Part shown: positions 13,749 through 20,212 of the stretch, piece by piece
How the letters are laid out: the number at the start of each line of letters is the position of its first letter
Position numbering within the stretch: the stretch's first letter is position 1
Assembly (NCBI GenBank): GCA_964371505.1
Contig: CAYJNG010000031.1
Location: 1 to 20,212 of the forward strand
Reading direction: 5' to 3'
DNA: 20,212 nt
Origin: CAYJAD01 sp964371505
Lineage (GTDB): Bacteria > Desulfobacterota > Desulfovibrionia > Desulfovibrionales > Desulfovibrionaceae
Notes under the pieces: model-generated
What the model was told of the DNA's origin: nothing
The model's input: only the letters and a program-made list of their open reading frames with translations
Databases searched by the model: none
Translations under genes and position numbers: made by a program

Positions 13749-15236
13749 ATGGCAACGCAACGCATTCTTTTTCTGGCACCGGCACATGCTGTAACTCGCA
13801 TCTTCCCTTCTCTTCGTGAGGCAGGGTATGAGATTGGTATTGCCGAAAACCTTCAAGGCGCTTCTGTCTTTATTCGAAAGTCAGGCCCTGGGGTTATTTT
13901 TGCTCGCCCAACGTTGCCGGGCTTTAAAGCCGAAGATCTTTTAAGTGTGGGGCAAGATGACCCTGCCTTTCCCCCCGTTATCATCATCACAGATAAAGGT
14001 TCAGCCCAAGAGGCACAGCACTTTATGGAACTTGGCGCTGCAGATTATTGGCTTGAGCCTTTAGATCTTGAAAAAATCATTGCTGTTACGCGAGCTCCAA
14101 AAAAGAGGGTAGAAGCGCCGGCTTCTTCATCGTTAGGTGGGCGCACGGCCTCCTTTGCTGGTGGGCCAAATATAGTAGGCGAACACCCAGCCGTAGCGCG
14201 TGTTATGGCCTTAGCAAGGCAAATTGCCCCTTCTAAAGCCACAGTGCTTATTAATGGTGAGTCTGGCACTGGTAAGGAGCTTTTTTCACGTGCTTTGCAT
14301 GCTTGGAGTAATAGAGCTTCCGGACCTTTTATTGCGGTAAACTGTGCCGCTTTGCCAGAGCATTTGCTGGAAAGTGAGCTGTTTGGGCACGAAAAAGGCG
14401 CCTTTACCGGTGCTATAGCTCGTAAGCCTGGCAAATTTGAATTGGCCTCCGGCGGTACTTTGTTGCTGGACGAAATATCCGAAATGGACCTTGCCTTGCA
14501 GGCAAAGCTTTTGCGTGTTTTGCAAGAGGGCGAGGTGGATAGAGTAGGCGGTACAGATACCATACGTGTGGACGTGCGCGTGCTTGCCACCACCAACAGA
14601 AATTTAGAAGAATGGGTGAAAGAGGGCAAGTTTCGTCAAGACTTGTTCTTTCGTCTTAATGTTATTCCTTTACGCTTGCCTTCCTTGCGTGAAAGAGAGC
14701 AAGATATCCTCACCTTGGCACAATTTTTTATGACCATGTACTCAAAAGAGTATGGCTTGCGCAATAGCTCCTTATCACCAGCAGCTGTGCAGTGGCTTAT
14801 GCAATACGACTTTCCGGGTAATGTGCGTGAATTGCAAAATCTTATGGAACGTGCCACCTTGCTTGCCAATGGTAATCCCATCGAACCAGGGCATTTTTTG
14901 CTTGATTCGGATTCTTGGCCACTTTTTGAGGATTCACTGGACACAGCAAATCCCACGGGTGGTGCAGAGTTGCCTTCTGATGCGCCAAGCGTATTGAATG
15001 CGCAAGGCGGCATAGGCGAGCTAAATGCAGCGCCCGCCCCCAGCGGCGAACCTTCAGCGGCACTTTTTACTAATGCGGTTATCCCTTTGCATGAAATGGA
15101 GCGCATTATGATTATGAAAGGCCTTGAAGCCACTTCAGGAAATCGTACCCAAGCGGCCGACCTCTTAGGCATATCTGTGCGTACATTGCGCAATAAGCTT
15201 AATGAGTATAGAGCCATGGGTATTGAAATAGAATAA
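13749..15236 (+). CDS. sigma-54-dependent transcription activator with degenerate receiver (FlbD/FlrC-like)
   Basis: This 495-residue activator should remodel sigma-54 RNA polymerase at enhancer-linked promoters. The receiver-like domain (1-115) keeps the fold pattern but has A10/P11 where the acidic pair is expected, R53 in place of the phosphoacceptor Asp (in VIFARPTLPG) and E103 in place of the conserved Lys. Phosphorylation control therefore seems lost. The AAA+ domain is intact: Walker A GESGTGKE (170-177), sigma-54 loop GAFTGA (217-222), Walker B GGTLLLDEI and sensor FPGNVRELQNL. A low-complexity linker (about 395-440) leads to a Fis-type HTH, GNRTQAADLLGISVRTLRNKLNEYR. The wording of that HTH resembles flagellar regulators FlbD/FlrC, which is suggestive only. 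An in-frame stop just upstream fixes the ATG. The gene is divergent from larB; ppiD follows after 84 bases. Confidence 0.9.
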   Translation: MATQRILFLAPAHAVTRIFPSLREAGYEIGIAENLQGASVFIRKSGPGVIFARPTLPGFKAEDLLSVGQDDPAFPPVIIITDKGSAQEAQHFMELGAADYWLEPLDLEKIIAVTRAPKKRVEAPASSSLGGRTASFAGGPNIVGEHPAVARVMALARQIAPSKATVLINGESGTGKELFSRALHAWSNRASGPFIAVNCAALPEHLLESELFGHEKGAFTGAIARKPGKFELASGGTLLLDEISEMDLALQAKLLRVLQEGEVDRVGGTDTIRVDVRVLATTNRNLEEWVKEGKFRQDLFFRLNVIPLRLPSLREREQDILTLAQFFMTMYSKEYGLRNSSLSPAAVQWLMQYDFPGNVRELQNLMERATLLANGNPIEPGHFLLDSDSWPLFEDSLDTANPTGGAELPSDAPSVLNAQGGIGELNAAPAPSGEPSAALFTNAVIPLHEMERIMIMKGLEATSGNRTQAADLLGISVRTLRNKLNEYRAMGIEIE

Positions 15237-15320
15237 CATACCTCTTCCGTACAGGTAGAGTATCTTTTGATGTCTTGCTGCACATTGGGCAGTGAGACAA
15301 CAAACATTTTTGGAGAGTAT

Positions 15321-17240
15321 ATGCTAGACGTAATTCGCAATAATTCCCAATCACTGGGCGTTAAGTTGGCTTTTGGTATCATTATTTTGGTTTTTGTGTT
15401 TTGGGGCCTTGGTTCTGTGCAAAGCATTAATAATTCCAGCACAGTGGCCACCGTTAATGGAGAAGCCATTACCATGGTAGAGTTTGAGCAAACCTATCAG
15501 CAAATACGTGCATCGGTGCAAGAACAAAATCCGCAAATGACGCCAGAGCAAATTAAACAATTGCAATTGCCACAACAAGTGCTCAATCAGCTTACTTTCA
15601 GAGCTTTGCTTGGCCAAGAAGTGAAACGCCTGCACGTGGAAGTTGCACCGGAAACGTTGCGTGAAACTATCCTTTCCATGCCCACATTTCAAAATGCCGA
15701 AGGTAAATTTGACGCAGATCAATATAAAAGATTTGTGGATACACAATATTTAGGCGCAGGTAATTTTGAAAATACCGTGCGTAAGCAACTTGCAGAAAAT
15801 CTTTTACGCACAGATATGACCTTAACAGGCAAAAGCTTTCCAGCTGAAACAGCGGCTTTTCTTGCCTACACCTATGAATTGCGTAATATAGACTATGTGT
15901 TCTTTCCTGCTTCTGATTGGCTAGCCGAAGTTCAAGCACCTGCTGCTGATGCTGTGAAGGCCTTTTATGAAAGCAGCAAGCAGGCTTATACCATTCCAGC
16001 CAAAGCGGATGTGAGCTATGTATTGGTAACGGCAGAAGCTCTTGGTAAAAAAGACAGCATTACTGCTGAAGCTGTGCAGGCCCAGTATGATGCCAATAAA
16101 GAGGACTATACCGAACCTAAAAAGTTTAAAGCACGTCATATCCTTTTAGCTTTGGCGCAAGATGCAGCCGATGAAGAAGTGCAAAAGGTTACCGAAGCCA
16201 TGAAGGCCCTTGAAGGCCAGCTTAAAGACGGTGCAGATTTTGCCGCTTTAGCTACGGAGCACTCGCAAGATCCGGGTTCAGCTCCCAATGGCGGTGATTT
16301 ACAGTGGCTTGCAGAAGGTGATACTGTACCTGCTTTTAACGATACGCTTTTGAAAATGCAGCCTAATGAAGTTTCTGAAATAGTGCGCTCTCCTTATGGT
16401 TTGCACCTTATTAAGCTAGAAGAGGTTCAAGAACCTCGCGTAGTGCCTTTGGCTGAAGTGGAAGATGCCATTCGTACAAGCATGGCCACCGAAGCCGGTA
16501 TGGCAAAAATAGCTACCGCTGTGGATGCGCTCATAGAGGCCAATGTGCTTGGTAAAGACCTTGCTGAAGCTGCCAAAGCTCAAGGCCTTGAAATGACGCA
16601 AAGCGGTTTAAAAACAGCCGCAGAATTGCAAAAAGAATTGTCCATCACGCCGGAGCAAGCCGCCACCTTATTGGCAAAAACTGCCGGTGTGCCTTTAGAT
16701 ACAGCTTTAAGCACTACCGGTGGCAACGGCTATATTATTGCGCGAGTTAAAGATAAAGCAGAAGCTAGCGTTCGCTCCTTTGAGGAAGTACAAGCAGATA
16801 TTGTGAAAGTTCTTACTCAGGAAGAGGCTCTTACTAAGGCTTTAGAAGCTGCCGGTACAGCGCGCAAAGGCTTTGATACTACCGCTCCTGATGCAGCCCA
16901 GATTAAGTCTGTGGCAAAAATTATGCGTGGACAGGCTTTAGGTGAGCTTGGCGAACAACCCGAACTAGGCACGGCTCTTTTTGCAGCCAATGTGGGAGAG
17001 TGGTTGCCTGCCGCCTATGCGGTAACCATGAACGGGGAAGACGGCGCCGTATTGGCACGAGTATCCAGTACTGAAGCCAGTGATACCACTACCATGCAAA
17101 CCATGGCGCCCTTTATGGAGCAGTTTATGGCCAATCAGCGTCAGCAGCAAATGTTTGCGTTATTCCTCTTTGCTCTTAGAGAAAAAGCACAAGTGGAAAT
17201 TATAAACCAAGCATATATTGATGCCCTTATGGCACAGTAA
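15321..17240 (+). CDS. ppiD: PpiD-like membrane-anchored periplasmic peptidyl-prolyl isomerase/chaperone
   Basis: This 639-residue folding factor is held in the inner membrane by one N-terminal segment (about residues 13-33, VKLAFGIIILVFVFWGLG), the PpiD/SurA-N topology. The first 260 residues are a SurA-like N-terminal chaperone region (TVNGEAITMVEFEQTYQQ). A parvulin/PpiC domain spans about 268-365 (KFKARHILLAL, FAALATEHSQDPGSAPNGGDLQWL, VRSPYGLHLIKLEE), and a long helical C-terminal chaperone region follows. Length and order match E. coli PpiD (623). I chose ATG 15321 because TGGAGAG lies 5 bases upstream and TM1 then starts near the N-terminus; an upstream start at 15267 would add 18 residues. 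It should help newly exported proteins fold beside SecYEG. glmS starts 22 bases after the stop, so the two probably share a transcript. I see no obvious terminator before this gene. Confidence 0.9.
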   Translation: MLDVIRNNSQSLGVKLAFGIIILVFVFWGLGSVQSINNSSTVATVNGEAITMVEFEQTYQQIRASVQEQNPQMTPEQIKQLQLPQQVLNQLTFRALLGQEVKRLHVEVAPETLRETILSMPTFQNAEGKFDADQYKRFVDTQYLGAGNFENTVRKQLAENLLRTDMTLTGKSFPAETAAFLAYTYELRNIDYVFFPASDWLAEVQAPAADAVKAFYESSKQAYTIPAKADVSYVLVTAEALGKKDSITAEAVQAQYDANKEDYTEPKKFKARHILLALAQDAADEEVQKVTEAMKALEGQLKDGADFAALATEHSQDPGSAPNGGDLQWLAEGDTVPAFNDTLLKMQPNEVSEIVRSPYGLHLIKLEEVQEPRVVPLAEVEDAIRTSMATEAGMAKIATAVDALIEANVLGKDLAEAAKAQGLEMTQSGLKTAAELQKELSITPEQAATLLAKTAGVPLDTALSTTGGNGYIIARVKDKAEASVRSFEEVQADIVKVLTQEEALTKALEAAGTARKGFDTTAPDAAQIKSVAKIMRGQALGELGEQPELGTALFAANVGEWLPAAYAVTMNGEDGAVLARVSSTEASDTTTMQTMAPFMEQFMANQRQQQMFALFLFALREKAQVEIINQAYIDALMAQ

Positions 17241-17262
17241 AGGCTAAAGGTAGGGTAGCTCT

Positions 17263-19089
17263 ATGTGCGGAATTATAGGTTATGCAGGGCATCGTCCAGC
17301 GGTGCCCTTGGTGGTGGAAGGTTTGCGTTTGCTTGAATACCGTGGCTACGACTCTTCAGGCGTGGCCTTTGTGCAAGCAGGAAAGTTAGAGACCATTCGC
17401 GCTAAAGGTAAGCTTGCCGCATTGGAAGAAATCCTTGCCACCAAGTCCGTTAATACCAGTACGGCTGCCATGGGGCATACGCGCTGGGCCACACATGGCG
17501 TGCCGGCAGAGCGTAATGCCCACCCGCATATGGCTAATGATGGGAAAATTGCCTTGGTGCATAATGGTATCATTGAGAACTATCAAGAGCTCAAAGATAT
17601 GCTTGTGGCCAAAGGTTATGTGTTTAGTTCAGAAACGGACACAGAAGTTTTGGTAAATCTTATTGCTGAAGGGCAAAAGACACAAAGTACCTTGTTAGAA
17701 GCCTTTGCTTGGGCTTTACGTCAAGCGCATGGCGCTTATGCTGTATGCCTTGCCAGTGAGGCTGAGCCCGGCACTTTATACGCTGCGCGCTTGTGTGCCC
17801 CCTTAATATTGGGTGTGGGCACAGGCGAGCATTTTGTAGCGTCGGATATTCCCGCCTTTTTATCTTATACACGCGATGTGGTTTTTTTAGAGGATGGCGA
17901 AATTGTAAAAATTGACGCCAAGGCGTGGTCTGTGCTTAGTCTTGACGATTTATCACCGGTACAAAAAGAAACTTCGCACATTAAGTGGGATATGCAGGCA
18001 GCGCAAAAGGGCGGTTATAAGCATTTTATGCTGAAGGAAATTTTTGAACAGCCTTCAGTGTTACGTGACGGTATGGTGGGGCGCTTTAATCAGCATGATG
18101 CTCTTTTACCGGAGCTGGAAGATTTGCCTGTGCCGCGCCGTTTGCATATTGTTGCTTGTGGCACGTCGTATCATTCCGGCTTATGGGCTAAGCAATTATT
18201 GGAGACTTGGGCACATGTACCCACCTCTGTAGAAATAGCGTCAGAGTTTCGCTATAATGCCATTTTATTAGATCCGCAAGACATGGTGCTGGTTATTAGC
18301 CAAAGTGGTGAAACGGCTGATACCTTGGCAGCTTTGCGCGTAGCTAAGGAGAAATGCGTACCCACGGTGGGCTTATGTAATGTGGTGGGCTCCAGCATAG
18401 CTCGTGAAGCTACAGCCACCATTTATACGCAAGCCGGGCCAGAAATTTCTGTGGCTTCTACCAAAGCCATGTGCTCGCAAATGCTTGTGTTAACGCTACT
18501 TGCTTTGCATTGGGCGCAGCGTAAGCAAACCTTAAGCCTTGAGCAGCGTAAGGACATAGTGGAAGAATTGCATTCTATTCCTAAAACGTTGGAAAAAGCT
18601 TTACCTGCCATGCGCAGCACGGCCCAGAGGCTTTCGCACAGCTACACCAAGTTTTCCAGTTTCTTCTATCTTGGGCGTGGGCATGCTTTCCCCTTGGCTT
18701 TAGAAGGCGCTTTAAAGCTTAAGGAGCTCTCCTATATTCACGCTGAAGGGTACGCCTCGGGTGAAATGAAACACGGCCCCATAGCCCTTATTGCGCCGGA
18801 TTTCCCCACCTTTGCTTTGGCCTTTGATGATGCGCTTTTCCCTAAGGTGAAATCGAATATAGTGGAAGTGCAAGCCCGCAGTGGTAAAATTATCGCCCTT
18901 GTGAATGGGTCTTGCGGAGAAACAGAGCTTGACGTGGACGAGATTTGGCGCGTTCCCTACGCGGAAGGCTTTTTAGCTGCCTATTATGCCTTGCCTGCCT
19001 TGCAGCTTTTTAGCTATGAGATGGCAGATTATTTAGGGACTGATGTGGACCAACCGCGTAATCTTGCCAAAAGCGTAACGGTGGAATAA
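17263..19089 (+). CDS. glmS: GlmS, glutamine-fructose-6-phosphate aminotransferase
   Basis: GlmS (608 residues) makes glucosamine-6-phosphate from fructose-6-phosphate and glutamine, the committed step to UDP-GlcNAc. The Ntn glutaminase domain begins with MCGIIGYAG; Cys2 becomes the N-terminal nucleophile. HTRWATHG, HNGIIENY and SSETDTEVL follow in order. Two SIS sugar-isomerase domains cover about 285-600, with VACGTSYHSG, SQSGETADT, STKAMCSQ and EGYASGEMKHGPIAL, and the protein closes with the family ending DVDQPRNLAKSVTVE. The size equals the E. coli protein. AGGG lies about 10 bases upstream, after ppiD, and a strong terminator follows. No glmS ribozyme-like leader is apparent in the 22-base gap. 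Its partner GlmU is encoded at 7389-8810. Confidence 0.98.
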   Translation: MCGIIGYAGHRPAVPLVVEGLRLLEYRGYDSSGVAFVQAGKLETIRAKGKLAALEEILATKSVNTSTAAMGHTRWATHGVPAERNAHPHMANDGKIALVHNGIIENYQELKDMLVAKGYVFSSETDTEVLVNLIAEGQKTQSTLLEAFAWALRQAHGAYAVCLASEAEPGTLYAARLCAPLILGVGTGEHFVASDIPAFLSYTRDVVFLEDGEIVKIDAKAWSVLSLDDLSPVQKETSHIKWDMQAAQKGGYKHFMLKEIFEQPSVLRDGMVGRFNQHDALLPELEDLPVPRRLHIVACGTSYHSGLWAKQLLETWAHVPTSVEIASEFRYNAILLDPQDMVLVISQSGETADTLAALRVAKEKCVPTVGLCNVVGSSIAREATATIYTQAGPEISVASTKAMCSQMLVLTLLALHWAQRKQTLSLEQRKDIVEELHSIPKTLEKALPAMRSTAQRLSHSYTKFSSFFYLGRGHAFPLALEGALKLKELSYIHAEGYASGEMKHGPIALIAPDFPTFALAFDDALFPKVKSNIVEVQARSGKIIALVNGSCGETELDVDEIWRVPYAEGFLAAYYALPALQLFSYEMADYLGTDVDQPRNLAKSVTVE

Positions 19090-19097
19090 TGTTTTTT

Positions 19098-19134
19098 AAA
19101 AAGACTTTTGCCAAGAGGTAAAAGTCTTTTTTTT
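19098..19134 (+). terminator. intrinsic terminator after glmS
   Basis: A 15-pair stem (19098-19112 with 19117-19131, one G-U) closes on AAGA and runs into a T-tract through 19134. It ends the ppiD-glmS transcript and lies 11 bases before the mobA start, so mobA may depend on read-through or on a promoter I cannot see. Confidence 0.93.
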
Positions 19135-19145
19135 GTGAGAGATAT

Positions 19146-19805
19146 ATGTTGAATATCGGTCCCATGGGCGGTGTGGTTTTGGCTGGCGGTCTTGCCAGTC
19201 GCATGGGTTTTGATAAAGCCCAAATTCGTCAGCAACGTTGCTTGGGTGCGAGAAATATTTTAGAGCACAATGTTCATTTATTGCAAAAATTTTGCAGTGA
19301 GGTCTGGGTTTCGTGCCGCGGTGATGCCCTGCGTGAGGGCTTCCCCTGCGTGGCGGATATTTACCCCCAAAAAGGGCCTGCAGGGGCCATACATGCTTCT
19401 CTTTTGCATGCGCAAGCTTTAGGCCTTAAGGCCATATTGGTGCTTGCCTGTGATATGCCGGCCGTGGATGCTTTGGCGCTTAAGCGTTTATGCCAAGCGC
19501 GCGTGGCTAGCCCGCAAGAGTTTGCTTCCCTTCATATTGTGCCCCATACACAAGCCCCTCTTATGACGGCCTTTTGGCAGCCGGAAAGAAACTTCGTCCA
19601 ATCGCTTTTAGCTGTATATGAAGTGGAGGCTTTGCCTTATTTTCAAGAAGCTGTGGAAGAAGATAAGGTGAAGTTGCGCTGGATTGTTCCGCAAGAGGCG
19701 CAAAGACGTGTTACCTACACGCAAGAAGAATGCGCAGCACAAGATATCTTTTTTAATCTTAATACACCAAAAGACATACAAACGTGGCGCAAAGCATTGC
19801 GTTGA
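19146..19805 (+). CDS. mobA: MobA, molybdenum cofactor guanylyltransferase
   Basis: This 219-residue cytoplasmic nucleotidyltransferase couples GMP from GTP to molybdopterin cofactor, giving the guanine dinucleotide form used by DMSO-reductase-type enzymes such as formate dehydrogenases and nitrate reductases. The N-terminal VVLAGGLASRMGFDKA (10-24) is the LAGGxSxRMGxDK binding loop. GPAGAIHASL and LVLACDMPA follow as the GTP/metal elements, and NLNTPKDI near the end is the usual MobA closing motif. Slightly longer than E. coli MobA (194), mainly in the C-terminal third. There is no MobB domain and no other molybdopterin gene within the window. The ribosome site (GAGAG) is weak, and an internal ATG at 19164 would also leave the catalytic loop intact, so the start is uncertain by six residues. 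Not to be confused with GlmU-type transferases, which share only the fold. Confidence 0.9.
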   Translation: MLNIGPMGGVVLAGGLASRMGFDKAQIRQQRCLGARNILEHNVHLLQKFCSEVWVSCRGDALREGFPCVADIYPQKGPAGAIHASLLHAQALGLKAILVLACDMPAVDALALKRLCQARVASPQEFASLHIVPHTQAPLMTAFWQPERNFVQSLLAVYEVEALPYFQEAVEEDKVKLRWIVPQEAQRRVTYTQEECAAQDIFFNLNTPKDIQTWRKALR

Positions 19806-19878
19806 CGCTCGCTATAGGAATGCTTCAGGGCGCGTGACACCTCTTTAAACAGATAAAACTATGATACGTAGTTAAGGC

Positions 19879-19915
19879 AAAAAAAAGCCGTAACCTTTAT
19901 ACAAAGGCTACGGCT
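19879..19915 (-). terminator. intrinsic terminator of rplS
   Basis: Read on the minus strand, a 13-pair stem (19915-19903 with 19898-19886, one G-U) with a four-base loop runs into eight T residues (19886-19879). It lies about 30 bases after the rplS stop and faces the end of mobA. Confidence 0.93.
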
Positions 19916-19946
19916 AAAATTTGGCCAAATACTTGGCGCGTAAATT

Positions 19947-20212
19947 CTAGTAGCGGTTACGTGGCTTAATACGAGCAGCTTTACCCTTGAGTTCACGCAA
20001 GTAGTAAAGGCGGCTACGACGCACACGACCAAGAGTTACCACTTCTACACGCTCAATAAATGGGGAATGCATGGGGAAGATACGCTCCACGCCTACACCA
20101 TCAGATACTTTACGCACAGTAAAAGTAGCACCTGTGGTGCCGCGTTGAATGCGAATTACATTACCTTGGAAAATCTGAATGCGTTCTTTTTCGCCTTCAA
20201 CAATACGCGTAT
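19947..20212 (-). CDS. rplS: Ribosomal protein bL19, 3' part (5' end outside window)
   Basis: The last 87 codons and stop of bL19, which sits at the 30S-50S interface, read from 20210 down to the TAG complement at 19947-19949. Visible family features are IVEGEKERIQIFQGNVI near the window edge, a conserved RGTTGATFTVRKVSDGVGVERIFP core, HSPFIERVEVVTLGRVRRSRLYYLREL, and the basic ending AARIKPRNRY. Roughly the first 25-30 residues are missing because the window ends. In bacteria rplS usually closes an rpsP-rimM-trmD-rplS operon, which would lie to the right. A strong terminator follows the stop. Nothing is unusual in the part seen. Confidence 0.97.
   Translation of the reverse strand, partial: TRIVEGEKERIQIFQGNVIRIQRGTTGATFTVRKVSDGVGVERIFPMHSPFIERVEVVTLGRVRRSRLYYLRELKGKAARIKPRNRY

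Noticed and set aside
14045..14629. Open frame of 194 codons on the minus strand inside the sigma-54 activator
   Set aside because: It lies opposite the conserved AAA+ domain and resembles other antisense shadows. No family is recognisable in it.
17241..17262. glmS ribozyme or amino-sugar riboswitch ahead of glmS
   Set aside because: Only 22 bases separate ppiD from glmS, which is far too short for the ribozyme.

Overview
The window reads as a chromosomal housekeeping segment of a Gram-negative, sulfate-reducer-type bacterium, most likely a member of the Desulfovibrionales with intermediate GC (I did not count bases; the lineage call is inference). Reasons: a yajC-secD-secF Sec accessory operon, a PpiD-type periplasmic folding factor and a FlbD/FlrC-type sigma-54 activator point to a Gram-negative. 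RNase Y next to zapA and 6S RNA, a CbpA-like/ClpB chaperone pair and a LarB nickel-pincer gene are combinations I associate with Desulfovibrio relatives. No phage, transposon, CRISPR array, tRNA or rRNA is visible. The codon style is uniform, and I see no sign of recent transfer.

Layout. 1-225: possible tail of an upstream gene, then a promoter. 226-3406: yajC, secD, secF, closed by a strong terminator. 3504-8810: CbpA-like J-protein, a 228-base gap, clpB, and glmU 12 bases behind clpB. 8893-9460: a ZapB-like coiled-coil gene, apparently leaderless, and zapA. 9471-9649: 6S RNA, then a structured leader and rny (9895-11454) with its terminator. 11654-12655: a secreted polysaccharide deacetylase. 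12711-13595: larB on the minus strand. 13749-15236: a sigma-54 activator with a dead receiver domain. 15321-19089: ppiD and glmS, with a strong terminator. 19146-19805: mobA. 19879-20212: the 3' part of rplS on the minus strand with its terminator.

How the genes fit together. The left third serves protein export and proteostasis: SecDF-YajC drive late translocation, while the J-protein and ClpB resolve aggregates. PpiD, further right, helps exported proteins fold. GlmS and GlmU make the first and last steps of UDP-GlcNAc, the precursor of peptidoglycan and lipid A. The ZapB-like protein and ZapA organise the FtsZ ring, and the deacetylase acts on envelope or other polysaccharide. 6S RNA and RNase Y set global transcription and mRNA decay. 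LarB and MobA contribute to the nickel-pincer and molybdenum cofactors.

I did not find an obvious undescribed multi-gene system. The points most worth a second look are: the sigma-54 activator whose receiver has lost every phosphorylation residue; an apparent leaderless promoter fused to the zapB-like start codon; an ATGTAAA/TTTACAT dyad before both rny and the deacetylase gene; an extra membrane hairpin in SecF; and an insert of about 40 residues in LarB.
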